NCBI GenBank assembly: GCA_946811185.2 | Contig: OX328109.1 | Coordinates: 3,906,001-3,970,000 of the forward strand | Direction of reading: 5' to 3' | DNA from: Hippopus hippopus | Taxonomy: Eukaryota; Mollusca; Bivalvia; Cardiida; Cardiidae | Length of the DNA: 64,000 bases | Shown here: positions 46,825 through 58,400 of the stretch, piece after piece | Layout of the letters: the number at the start of each line of letters is the position of its first letter | How positions within the stretch are numbered: position 1 is the stretch's first letter | The notes under the pieces: model-generated | Database searches by the model: none | The model's input: only the letters and a program-made list of their open reading frames with translations | Told to the model about the DNA's origin: nothing | Made by a program: the position numbers and the translations under genes

Positions 46825-47275
46825 TTACTTATGGTTATCATTTACAACATACATGTTTAAATAATTGTTAATGTTCACAAGACAGTGTTCACTATTCACC
46901 ATGTACAGAGAGTTTATGAATTTTGTGTTGTAATGATTGAATGAATTTGTTAATGAGCACAGATGTTCTGTATTGATGATGTACAGTGAATTTATGACTT
47001 TATAATAGGACACAATAAGTGTATGAACTTACAAATGAACACAAGTGTTCACTGTTTACTTTGTACAGCAATGATTTAATAAACTTGTCAACGAGCACAA
47101 ACGTTCAATATTTACGATGTGTGGTGAGGTTATGAACTCATAAATGGACAAAAACGTTCAATTAAGAAGTTGTTAATGGACATGCATGTTCACTATAATT
47201 ACATAAAATTTATGAACTTACAAATGAACACAAATGTTCACTGTTTACAGGAATTTACTGATGAACTTGTTAACA
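46825..47275 (+). repeat. Degenerate tandem repeat, ~50-80 bp units
   Basis: About seven units share GAACACAAGTGTTCACTGTT-like and TTATGAACTT segments; GTTCAC is itself part of a small palindrome GAACACAAGTGTTC. Confidence 0.75.
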
Positions 47276-47472
47276 CTTAATGCGCTGAATTAATGACCTG
47301 GACCTTTTTAAATGGGAAAAACAGCCCAAAATAGTGCTATTTCAAGGTTGTTTCGGTAGAATATGGAACAAAGTAGCAGACAGTGCAGATCAGAGATCAG
47401 ACTGCACGTTCTGTGCAGTCTGATCTTGATCTGCACTGTCTGCAAAAACAGTTTAAGTCGGTTCCAGTGCTT
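47276..47472. repeat. REP-C copy
   Basis: A clean hairpin, CAGATCAGAGATCAGACTGC against GCAGTCTGATCTTGATCTGC, 47387-47440. Confidence 0.75.
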
Positions 47473-47700
47473 TAACCCATTACCACACAATCCCTACTTT
47501 TGATGCCCCTGAGAAAGAAGCCTTTGGAAAACATTGTGGGAAAAGGAGAAAATGCTGGTAACCAGCATTTTCTCCTTTTCCCCCAGTGTTTTCTACTCTT
47601 CCCAAACCAAATTTTAATTTTTCAGTCACCTTTATTTTGTCGTCTGCAAATGCTTTCAAATCGGACCAGTCTAAAATTTTCTCATGTGGTAAAGAGTTAA
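47472..47700 (+). repeat. REP-A forward copy, TTAA at both ends
   Basis: TTAA at 47472-47475 and 47697-47700, directly joined to the REP-C on its left. Confidence 0.85.
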
Positions 47701-47859
47701 GGGTTAATGAACACAAATTTTCACAATTTACAGATCAAATTTATCATATTTTTTCTTATACAAATACATATCAAGTGTTGGACACATACAAATGAATTAA
47801 GTCTGTATATCAAGTCTATAAATTCATTTTCTGTACTTTTTTGCGGAGTATTTCTCTCT

Positions 47860-49015
47860 TTACCGTATACACCTGGGTTTTAACGACCCTTGGGAAGAAG
47901 ACTTTTAAAAACTTTGTGGGAAAAGGAGAAAATGCTGGTAATCAGCATTTTCTCCTTTTCCCACAAGATTTCTTACTCTTTCACAGAAATTACTAACATC
48001 TCAGCAACATTTGATTTGTCTGCAAGTGCTTTCAATTTGTAAGGGTCTAAGATTTTGTCGTTTGGTAAGGAGTTAACCTGTTTCCAGACAGTTTGATATT
48101 TTTACCCTTCTACAACCCATAGAAAGAGTGCTTTAAAACAAAAAAAAAAAAACATCGTGGAAAAGAAAAATAAATGCTGAAAGCATTTTATCTATGTCAT
48201 ACAATATTTTCTACTTTTTTTAAAAGAAATATAATCATATTAGCCACATCTAATTTATCAGCTGCAAATGTTTCCACTTTTGATGAGTCTGAAAGTTTGT
48301 TGTCTGGGAAAGGGTTTACCAGACGACAAAATTTTAGACGTACAAATTGAAACCAGTTGCAGAACATAAATTCTCTGTGGCTTAAGTGATAAGATTTAAA
48401 TGCGAAAGGGTAAAAACAGTGTGGGAAAAGGAGAAATGGTGGTAAAGGGTTAAGCATTTGAAGGAAAAAAAAAAGATGGTGAATTTTTTTTTTTGTAAAT
48501 TTGTTATAATCGTTACTTGTTATTTTGGATTATTTAAAGTTTAATACTTGTTCTATAATATTTTTCCATGCTTGTTGTAATTTTTATAGAAATTGTGATT
48601 AGAATGATTTGAAATAATTTACATCTGTATTTTATAGTAAATACAATTTGAATAATTTGAAATAATTTATTTCTGTATACCATATCTGTTAATGTAATTA
48701 TCATTATGGTAAATTCTTCAAATTTGTATCAAAACTTAACATATTTATAACCTAAAAGGAGGAGGTTTTTAAAAACATTGTGGAAGGAGAAAATGTGAAA
48801 ATCTAGCAACCAGCTAGGTCTCATTTTTGCATATTGCTTTTAACTCTTCATCACATAATCCAGAGTTTGAACGACCTGAAGAATAAAGGTTTTGAAAACA
48901 TTGTTGGAAAAGAAGAAAATGCTGGTTACCAGCATTTTCTTCTTTTTCCACAATGTTTTCAAACGTTGTTTTCCTTGAGGTAATTAAAACTCGGGGTTGT
49001 GTGGTAAAGGGTTTT
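47860..49015. repeat. REP-A: cluster of five copies of mixed age
   Basis: 47860-48076 forward, 48076-48315 forward decayed, 48315-48450 reverse without its left TTAA, 48755-48810 core only, 48840-49015 short form with an intact hairpin. Confidence 0.6.
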
Positions 49016-49157
49016 CAGATATCTATTTATATTTTTTCCTGAGCAATTTATATTTTTTCCTGAACTGATCTTTTGATCTCATCACAATTATATGCATTGT
49101 TTCTTTCTTTTTTAATCTCCTTTTTTTTTTTTTTTAATAACCACCTCTTTATAAAGA

Positions 49158-49426
49158 TATTGGAGCAAAGCTCTGAAAAAAGAGGGTTTAATCCATCTCG
49201 GTGATGCATTGTACCAAGCAAATCAACACATAATGATAGATCCATAAAATTAATTTTGTCTAACATCTGACTGCATCAGGTAAAATGGTCCTTGGACATG
49301 CAAAAAATTTACCGAAAGGAAAAGGTCTCGACACGGGTTAGCCTGCATGGACCTTGCAGGCTGACCTGGGTCAATACTATTTGCAGATGCATTAAGCCCC
49401 CTTTTCACAGAGCTTGGCTCAAATGT
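49158..49426 (+). repeat. REP-B copy
   Basis: GAGCAAAGCTCTG to CAGAGCTTGGCTCAA; REP-F begins immediately after. Confidence 0.75.
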
Positions 49427-49429
49427 AAT

Positions 49430-49612
49430 ACTGTATATGTGGATATATCTACGAGTCGAAAAATTTGCGAATTACCGATTATGGAGATTTTGCGTAAGGA
49501 AATTTCTGCAAAGTAAAGACACTCACTATTTGTTGGTATACTTATGGTAAAATATGTGAACAGAAAAGTTTGCGAATTTTTGAAATTCGCAAAAATTTCC
49601 ACTTATACAGTA
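49430..49612. mobile_element. REP-F copy
   Basis: TACTGTATATGTGGATATATC at left against ATTTCCACTTATACAGTA at right; 183 bp, with inner TTTGCGAATT repeats. Confidence 0.75.
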
Positions 49613-49830
49613 GCTCTGTACCAAATGACAAATTCTGGACAGGTCCAAATTGTGGCGTTTTCAGACAACAAATTCAGTATGGCTTTGACTACAGGATTTG
49701 TCTTGGAATAGGTAGTAAACTTTGTGGAAAAAGGAGAAAATGCTGTTTACCAGCATTTTCTCCTTTTCCCACAATGTTTTCAAAGGCTTTACTGAGGGTT
49801 ATTTAAACTCAGTATTGTGTGGGAAAGGGA
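49612..49830 (-). repeat. REP-A reverse copy, diverged left end
   Basis: The core AAATGCTGTTTACCAGCATTT is at 49737; the right end is GTGTGGGAAAGGGATT. Confidence 0.68.
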
Positions 49831-49914
49831 TTTTCTGGTTATGTGTGATAAAGTTTTGTTTAACATTCCAAAGGATCAGTTTTATGTTTTAGTTGTTTTT
49901 CCTTACACTTACAA

Positions 49915-50405
49915 GTGAACTATGCTCTATGAAAAAGGAGCTTAATGCATCTACAAAAAGTATTGACCCAGGTCAGCCTGCCCGGACTGCGCGGGCTGAC
50001 CTGTGTGAATACTTTTCGCTATTGGTCAATTTTCTGTATGTCCAAGGACCATTTTTATCTCATTATTAAGTTGGTTGTTTAACTCTTTACCACATAATCG
50101 CGACTTTTAACGACCCTGTGAAAGAAGCCTTTCCAAAACATTGTGGGAAAAGGAGAAAATGCTGGTAACCAGCATTTTCTCCTTTTTCCACAATGTTTTC
50201 TACCCTGCTGGAAACAAATTTCAATTTTTGAGTTACATTTATTTTGTCGTCTGCAAATGCTTTCAATTTCGACCAGTCAATAATTTTGTTGTTTGGTAAA
50301 GAGTTAAAAAAGTTGATATTATGGATCCATAAGCTGTGATGGCTTGCTTGATACCATGGATCACGGATATGCATTAAGTCCCCTTTTGCCGGAGCATGGC
50401 TCAAG
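49915..50405 (+). repeat. REP-B copy split by a REP-A
   Basis: REP-B sequence is continuous across the insert: AGTTGGTTGT, REP-A with TTAA at each end, then AAAAGTTGATATTATGGATCC. Confidence 0.85.
50079..50307 (+). repeat. REP-A forward copy nested in REP-B
   Basis: TTAA at 50079-50082 and 50304-50307. The interrupted host shows that the duplicated target is TTAA only. Confidence 0.9.
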
Positions 50406-50574
50406 TCTATATGACTTTGTCTTTCAAAGAATATTTGTAATCCCACCTGTTAATCTTTGACCTTAAATATGTAGCATTATAGACCAAAAAAAAAATGCTT
50501 TTGAAAATATTGAGGGCAAAGGAGTAGTTGTATGTAACAAGCAATTGCTCCTTTTCTATCAATGTTTTTAACAA

Positions 50575-50804
50575 TTAACCCTTTACCAAACAATCCCAAA
50601 AATTAATGACCCTAAAGAAGAAGGCTTTTGAAAATATAGTGGGAAAAAGAGAAAATTACAGGTAACCAGCATTTTCACCTTTTTCCACACTCTTTTCTAC
50701 CCTATAAAAGACAGAAACCATCGTTCAAGCTATCTTAAATTTGTCATCTGCAAATGCTTTCAATTTGGACCAGTCTAAAATTTTGTCGTTTGGTAATGAG
50801 TTAA
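50575..50804 (+). repeat. REP-A forward copy
   Basis: TTAA at both ends; the core is altered (AAATTACAGGTAACC). A weaker remnant precedes it at 50490-50570. Confidence 0.75.
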
Positions 50805-50899
50805 AGATATGTTTTCTGTTTTTTGCTTTTCGTTATTTACAAATAACTGTACAGCCAAGTTTTAATAGTGACTCAATAACATACAGGGCTTGAAATCGA

Positions 50900-51035
50900 T
50901 CAGCCACCGGCAAAATTTTTTCAGAGGATTTATGATAGCCGTTGTGACAGGAATCATTCCCTACTCACTGCTGAACATCTTTTTGATGACGTTAAGGTGG
51001 GAAAGTAGCCAACAGACTTACAAGAATGTACTTAT
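50900..51035 (+). repeat. SINE1 fragment
   Basis: GATCAGCCACCGGCAAAATT, then GATTTATGATAGCCGTTGTG and GGTGGGAAAGTAGCCAACAG, follow SINE1 order with many changes. Confidence 0.55.
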
Positions 51036-51045
51036 ATGTATTGGG

Positions 51046-51523
51046 TCCATATTCACCAACCATTCATATTTTTGCTCTTAGTCTTATACAAGCAATTTCG
51101 TTGAAATGATATCCTCCGCCAAAAAAGGCCATTTCAAAATTTATGCGACTGCGTAACTCAAAATCGCTCCAAGTCGGCTATTTTGCATTGAATCAAAAAA
51201 AAAAAAAAAAAAAAAGAATAAAAGTATATCGGCGGAATAGGTTATGGTACACATGCATAAAGTTTCGAGAAATTCCGTCCAATGGTATTGGAGATATTGT
51301 CCCGGACGAACAGACAGACGGACAACACTAAAACTATATCCCTCTGCCTTTGGCGAGGGATAATAATTAGATTTAAAAAGGTTACGCAACTTCTGATTGG
51401 CTACACTAACCAGTAGTGAGTGGTTTAGCTAATCATCAGATGTGTAACTTTCAAATATAAAAAATTCATGAGAGTAAGACTAAAAATGTTCTTTAGAATG
51501 GTTGGTGAATACCAACCGTGATT
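51046..51523. mobile_element. REP-E copy with a nested ~270 bp insertion
   Basis: Ends CATATTCACCAACCATTC and GAATGGTTGGTGAATAC. The interior 51095-51365 (A run at 51196-51214; ends near GGATATAGTTTTAGTG complement, TTTGGCGAGGGATAAT) is unrelated to REP-E. Confidence 0.65.
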
Positions 51524-51723
51524 TTCACTTTGGTTTTTTCACAAATACAGATCTGTTTATTTTTGTGTTTGTACATACATTAAGGCTGTGAATTTTCCTA
51601 ATGTCATTAGCAAATACGAGCCAAGCCACATACCTGTATTTTTTTTGGTCTGTATGTAAATTATGGTATTGTGGCTGTGAATTCATCTGTAAACACAAAT
51701 CATGAACCAAGCCACATATCTGG

Positions 51724-51913
51724 GCTTGTATTCACCAACATTCTAAAGAACATTCTTAGTCTACTCTCCATAAATTTCTAAGTTTGAAAGTAACACACTT
51801 TCTGATTGGCTAAACCAAATGGTTTAGCCAATCAGACGATGTGTTACTTTCAAATTTAGAAAATCTTGGGGAACAAGACTAAGAATGTTTTAAAGAATGG
51901 TTGGTGAATACGG
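51724..51913. mobile_element. REP-E, intact palindrome
   Basis: TTGTATTCACCAACATTCT ... AGAATGGTTGGTGAATAC; the centre CTAAACCAAATGGTTTAGCC is a perfect hairpin. Confidence 0.82.
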
Positions 51914-53825
51914 TCCCTGCTTGGCTGTTTTGGTAGAAAACTTCAAGGTATTGTCATAGTTCTGTCGTCTTGCAAAAACTTTGACATTTTATAATAACTA
52001 TGTCAGAACAGAAGGTATTTACTTCAAACTCAAACTAATTGTTAACTATAAAAGGGGAACCCATACAACAGGGGCAGGTCACCATCAAATTATCTATGAA
52101 ATTGTTATGCTCCTTTTTCAACATAAAAATTTTCAGTAAAAGCAACTGCAACCGAGCTTTGGCACCTGCATGTGGTATTCCTGTTTAAGTTTATACATAC
52201 AAACATTGTAAATTTTCATGGTGTTGATATGAATCACAATCCAAGTCACATATCTAGACTATTTTGCATATACATATACTAAGGCATTGAATTTTCCCTA
52301 GGTTGTTGGCAATTATGAGCCAAGCCTCATAATTATCTGGTTTGTTTTGTTTCTACACACATCTATCATGGCTGTTTATTGTCTTTTGTTAACCCATAAA
52401 AATATGTTTTGAAAGTACCTTTTAGAAAATTTATCCTAAAAACTGCTAATTTCCATGAAAAGATGGCTTTAAAGTTTACACATTGAAAAAAATCCATGGA
52501 AAACATGAGGATTACAGAGTTTATGTGTTTTAAGTATACCTGGTTTTGTATTACAGGGAATACATTTTTAACATGGTAACACATTAGTTGACACCATAAC
52601 TTATTTTTCTGACTATAGCACTGAAGGTCATGTGTTCGAGTCCCATGGGGGGGTATTTTTTTTGTTGCCCAGTTTTAGCTCCACTGTCATGGCCCTATGT
52701 CCATCATGCAACTTCACTGAAACTATCCATCCTATTTTGAATAAACTTCACAATTAACGTTTCTTCTATAACCGTCTTCACAGTTCCTTAAAAGAATTTG
52801 ATTCCAGTTAAAACTGGTTGCCATGGCAACAAAACTAAAAAATCTTGTCCTAAATCATAACACTTAGGGCTACTTAATTGGTATATACATATGTAGCTTC
52901 ATCTAATAGACCTCTTCTAGAATTCTTCAAATTATAGCGCTGGGTCAAATTGGCTCTGTTCCTGGGTCACAAGTTTTACATGGGCTTATGTAGTGAAAAC
53001 TTTAAACTCTTCTAGTATCTAACCATGAGGGATAGGTCTACCAAACTTAATAGCTTTATCTAGTGGACGCTCACAAAGATACATGTAATTCAAGTTATAG
53101 CCCTAGGGGATTGCAGGTTTTCAGTGTTAGTACATGAAGTCAGTATGAACAAAAATTACATAATGCTGATCAAGGGAAATAACTGCTGTGCACTCATAAC
53201 ATTTGTCTGTAGGTTTGTGACTAATTAGGTCCCTTTAAAAATCAAACTGTGTTATTACATTATTGGTGTTGGGTATTCAAAATTTCAGATAGATGTTTTT
53301 CAGTATGAGTGATTTACTTTGATGATAATTGTTATGACCAGAGTTGAAAATCTGACACGAAATTAGGGTGTATCATTCATTTTTTTTTTTTTGTTCCAGA
53401 ACTGTACCATTCATACCATTGCAAAAATGTTTTCTGCGACTAAAGTTTAGGCAATCTTCTTGTCAAAGCATGCTATTTTAGAGTACATTCATATTTGGTG
53501 TGATTGGTGCCTAATTATACCTGCTTGTATTTATTGACATCATCTTCGCATTTGAAAAAGATGTGACTTTTTTGGGAGTGGGGGAAGAGGGGCATTTAAG
53601 CTTTTTTCTCTATGGAAGTTTATTGCCATACAAACTTCTCAGTATTCATGTCTCTATCAATGCCAGTTTAGAGCATTATACCTTTATTGAAAATGCAGTG
53701 GAGCAATACGGGGCCATCATGGCTCTCTTGGTTTTGTTTTTCTTTGAGCTAAGGGTAAACAGTCTGGTCCCTGTAAATTTTTCCTCAAAAAAAAAAAAAA
53801 CCTTTCTCTATGGGGTCAAATTCTT
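51914..53825. other. Intergenic stretch with dispersed direct repeats, no gene seen
   Basis: 51530-51720 and 52200-52370 share TGAATTTTCC, GAGCCAAGCC and CACATATCTGG elements; 52000-52190 matches the repeat at 35370. A 101-codon frame at 53563-53868 runs into a REP-A and is not supported as coding. Confidence 0.45.
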
Positions 53826-53827
53826 AT

Positions 53828-54054
53828 TTAACCCTTTACCACACAATCCCGGCTTTAAACAACCCTGAAGAAGAGAGCTTTTGAAAACACTGTGGGAATA
53901 GGAGAAAATGCTGGTAACCAGCATTTTCTCCTTTTTCGAGTGTTTTCTACCCTGTTAAAGACAAATTCCATCATTTGAGCTACATTTGAATTGTCGTCTG
54001 CAAATGCTTTCAACTTGGACAAGTCTACATTTTTGTTGGGTGGTAAAGAATTAA
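53828..54054 (+). repeat. REP-A forward copy
   Basis: TTAA at 53828-53831 and 54051-54054; the right hairpin arm is slightly shortened (CTTTTTCGAGTG). Confidence 0.82.
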
Positions 54055-54349
54055 TGATGCTTTAACTTAAAAATGTATTTATGGACCAATGCTTTATTTT
54101 TCATATTACAGCCTTTTTCTCTGAGGAAAAGGGTATTTTACCAGAAATATGAATAGATGAGCTTTGATCAATATATAGCTATGGCATTTTTTAAAACAGA
54201 TACATAATTTTTGTGTGTCAAACACAGATGAACAAAAGTGTATTTTACAAAGAAACCCAGCGTATTTGTAAATCAAAGTATTTTCACATTAAAGCTTTAC
54301 AATAGTATAGCAGTTTGTATTGTGTCTTTATTCCTGTTCACTTTCTTAC

Positions 54350-55095
54350 GAAGCAATTCTGTGTTTTAACAGCCCAAAAGAAGACTTTTGAAAATATTAC
54401 AGGAAAGGAGAAAATGATGGTAGCCAGAAAACTTTAAAAACAATTTGGGAAAAGGAGAAGATGCTGGTAACCAGCATTTTTTCCTTTTCTCACAATGTTT
54501 TCTACTCTATAGCAAGGTAGGAGAGATGTTAACTTATACTACAACTGGCTACATTTCTTAGGTTTACATAAACATAATCAAAGCAAAGAAAGAATACATT
54601 AATTTTCTACCAGAAGACAAAATTCTTGACTTGTCCAAATTTACAGCATTTGTGGATGACAAGTATAACTTTATTGATTAAAATTGTCTTGGACGGGGTA
54701 AAAAACGTGGGACAAGAAGAAAATGCTGGATTTCCAGCATTTTTTCCTATTCCTATAATGTTTTCAAAAGCTTTCTTTCTAAGGGTTGTTAAAACAGTGG
54801 ACTGTGTGGTAACCAGTTAAACAGCTCCAGGGACAAAACAGCAAACATTTTTTCAACAATTTTTTTGCTGAGACTTCATCCAATAAGATTGAAAATAAAT
54901 TTCTTGTTTGGTGATTTCCTATCCTTTTTCTTTACAACCACATTTTGTCACACTTACTTAACACTTTATAAAACAATCACATTTTAAAGAATATAGCTTT
55001 TGAAAACACTGTGGGAAATGGAGAAACCTCTAAAGGCACATTTAATTTGTCTCTAAATGGTGTCAATCTTTATTAGCCTAAAATTGTATGGTGTA
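54350..55095. repeat. REP-A: decayed copies downstream of the membrane-protein gene
   Basis: Partial cores at 54400 and 54450-54500 (forward), reverse copy 54600-54822, remnant 54960-55095. Confidence 0.58.
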
Positions 55096-55109
55096 GATCC
55101 TGAAAAATT

Positions 55110-55265
55110 TCATGCCAGAAAAAAAAGTTCAAGATTGTGATTTCAAGTTTCTTCAGAGAAAAAAATCTCACTGTATTGGAAAAAGAAGATCCCAGGTCAG
55201 ACTGCATAGTCCTTGCAGGCTGATCTTGATCTTCACTGTCAACAAAAGCTCACTGAGTCATGCAT
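55110..55265. repeat. REP-C copy in the presumed 3' UTR of the membrane-protein gene
   Basis: AGGTCAGACTGCATAGTCC and GCAGGCTGATCTTGATC form a weak hairpin, 55 bp beyond the stop codon. Confidence 0.55.
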
Positions 55266-55319
55266 TGCAGCGTCATCTAACAGTAAAATGAAAACAATAA
55301 CAAACCCACAGCCATAAAT

Positions 55320-55458
55320 CTATAGGTCATCAACATTGGAATTTCTTGATGCAGCAATGGAGAGTCGTTCTGATCTAAAGTCATCATCATCATCATCATC
55401 AAGGTAAGGTTGAGTGTCAGGCCTGTTGCCATTTGTTATGCCTGCTGTTGATGGTTCT
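55320..55458 (-). CDS. Membrane protein last coding exon, acidic tail
   Basis: A strong T-tract acceptor ending TTGATAG. Encodes EPSTAGITNGNRPDTQPYL, seven Asp from a GAT repeat, RSERLSIAASRNS and the C-terminus NVDDL with TAG at 55320-55322. The GAT triplet run is a candidate for length polymorphism. The 2.9 kb intron before it holds the tandem element at 56111-57184. Confidence 0.66.
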
Positions 55459-58400
55459 CTATCAAAAAAAAAAGGAATATTTCCCCTCATGAAAGAAAAT
55501 ATTGACATAGTAACAATAAATTCTTAATGACCCTGAAGAAGTGTTATGAAAAAATTGTGGGACAGGTAGTTACCAGCATTTTTGCCAAGTCTTTTTCTAG
55601 GTATACTATGATGATGCTAGAATATTGTAGAACTGATGTGTTTGCACTGGACAAACTTTAAACCTGAAAGATATTTTTGAGGTCTTTACCCCCCCCCCCC
55701 CCCCCTTTGGGGGGGTAAAGTTCAGGCGAAAAGAGAGGGAGCATAACAAACTTTTTCTGCTTCAGAAAGTCTTGTACAATTAACGCCTTGTGTGATATGA
55801 CACAGTTTCAAACAGCAATCTGACATTGACTGAATCTGTTGCTGGTATTCGTTTCTTTCCAAAATATACCATGAAGACACTGGAATATTACAGAACCAGG
55901 TCTTTGTGTTAGACAAACTTTCGTTTTTGAGCTTCCGGAACAATTACAGAGGGTGAGGGAGCACAACTATCTTTTCCTGCTTTAGAAAGTTGTGTGCTAT
56001 AGATGCTTTGTGTGATGGCACTTTGTCATGTAGCAATCTGACGTTGGCCAAACCTGTTGCGAGTTTTCGTTTTTTGAAATATTTTCTGGAAATTACAAAA
56101 GACTTCTGAAAACAAGAGGGCCATGATGGCCCTGAAGTCGCTCACCTGAGTCTTTTGACCAAACATGACCCATTTTCAATCTCTTTTGAGATATAATGAC
56201 AAACATTCTACCAAGCTTTCATAATTATTGGACTGAAAATTTGGCCTCTAGCTTGTACACAAGCATTTTCTAGAATTTCTCTCAGTGACCTACTTTTTAG
56301 CCAAACATAGCCCATTTTCCCATTGTAAATATTATCAAAAAGATTCTGACCACCTTTCATAAGTACTGAACAGAAAATGTGGCCTCTAGATTTCCAAGAC
56401 TTAACATGGGGACCTAGTTTTTTACTCAATGTAACCCATTTTTAATTTCATCATATTGATCAAGAAAAACATTCTGACTAATTTTCATAAGTATTGGACA
56501 GAAAATGATTACTTTAGAGCTACACAAGCTATTTTAAAGATTTGACCGGGTGACCTAGTTTTTGACCGGATGTGACCCATTTTCAAACTCATTCAAGATA
56601 CCATTATGACAAACATTCTGACCAACTTTCATGAATATTTGACTGAAAATGTGGCCTCTATAGGGTACACAAGGTATTCTGTAAGATTTGACCTGGTGAC
56701 CTAGCTTTTGGCCCGACATGACCCATTTTCAAACTATTTCAAGAAATCATAAAGACAAACATTCTGACCAAGTTTCATGAGTATTGCACTGAAAATGTGG
56801 CCTCTGGAGCAAACACAAGGTTTTTCTAAGATTTGACCTAGTTTTTGACCCATACATGACCCATTCTCAAACTCGTCCGAAATATTATCAAGACAAACAT
56901 TCTGACCAACTTTCAAGAGTTTTGGACTGAAAACGTGGCCTCTAGAGCGTACGCAAGGTTTTTCTATGATTCGACCTAGTTTTTGACTCAACATGACCTA
57001 TTTTCAAACTCGTCAGAGATATCATCAAGACAAACAATCAAACCAAGTTACATGAGTATCAGACAAAAAATGTGGCCTCTAGAGCGTACACAAGGTAAGA
57101 GTTGACGACGCACGATACACGACGGACACAGAACGATCACAAAAGCTCACCATGAGCACTTTGTGCTCAGGTGAGCTAAAAACATTTCATTATGCAAATA
57201 AACAGAACATTTTTCATAAAAAGATATTTTTAAACCCTGTGCCAAAAATACAAAGATTCCTAATATGGAACGGTATTACCTCATACTTGTTCAACTTAAC
57301 CCTAAGAGCGCCAAATTTACTCAATGAACATTTTCAATCTAGAAATAGGACCAAAATAATTGCAATTTGATGGTTGCTTTATTTACTGAACCCTTTGGCT
57401 GCTAAGTGCGACTCTCTAACCTTTTGCAGACAGTGTAGATCAAGATCAGACTGCACAGAACGTGCAGTCTGATCTTGGATCTACAGTATCCGATAAGGAG
57501 GTATTACTCCCTAAAACATAACCTTGAAATAAGAATATTTGTGGTGTTACTATTGAATTGAAAATTTCATTTTAGTTCTTTAGCGGGATAAGGGTTAACC
57601 CTTTACCAAACAATCCCTGGTTTTTATGATCCAGAGGAAGAAGCCTTCTGAAAACATTGTCGGAAAAGGAGAAAATGCTGGTTACCAACATTTTCTCCTT
57701 TCCCACAATGTTTTCTACTCTTCTAAAGTCAAGTTTCAATTTTTGAGACAAGTTTATTTTGTTGTCTGCAAATGCTTTCAATTTGGACAAGTCTAAAATT
57801 TTGTCATTTGATAAAGAGTTAAGCTAAGCTGACAGTGTGTTTCATAGATCTAGACTGACTGCAAAAACAGTTATTGTTGTGAAAGGTGCTTTAAGGGTTG
57901 AAAATATCACTGGGTAACACGTTAATTATTTTTGTTGTATAGTACTTTAAAAGCATCCTTGTAAACCAATTACAACAATGTTTTCAAAGTCCTCAGTTCC
58001 AAATTTGTTTAACTCCTTACCAAATGACAATACTCCAGACAGGCTCAATTTGAAAGCACTTGCAGACAACAAAATTTATTTGGCACAAATGATGGGATGT
58101 GTATCAGATAGTCTAGAAAACATTGAGGGAAAAGGAGAAAATGCTGGTTACCAGCATTTTCTCCCTTTCCCTCAATGTTTTTAAAAGGCCTACATCTCAG
58201 GGTCGTTAAAACTTGGGATTGTGTAGTAGAGGGTTAAGAAAGTGAGGAGAAATGGGGAAAAAGCAGCTGCTATAATCTCAATCTCTGAAACAAAAGCAAA
58301 ATGAGAAAAATTGTACATACGGAAGAGTCACACTTGGAGAAAGAGGAAGAGAAATATCAGGTGTGACACGTGAATTACGTCTGCGCCGCCTTCCAGGATT

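Noticed and set aside
53563..53868. 101-codon frame starting MTFLGVGEEG
   Set aside because: Ends inside a REP-A copy, contains a Lys run from poly-A, and has no supporting splice sites or domain.
56208..56994. Minus-strand frames with repeated RSRGHIFS-type peptides
   Set aside because: They are translations of the ~138 bp tandem units of the element at 56111-57184.
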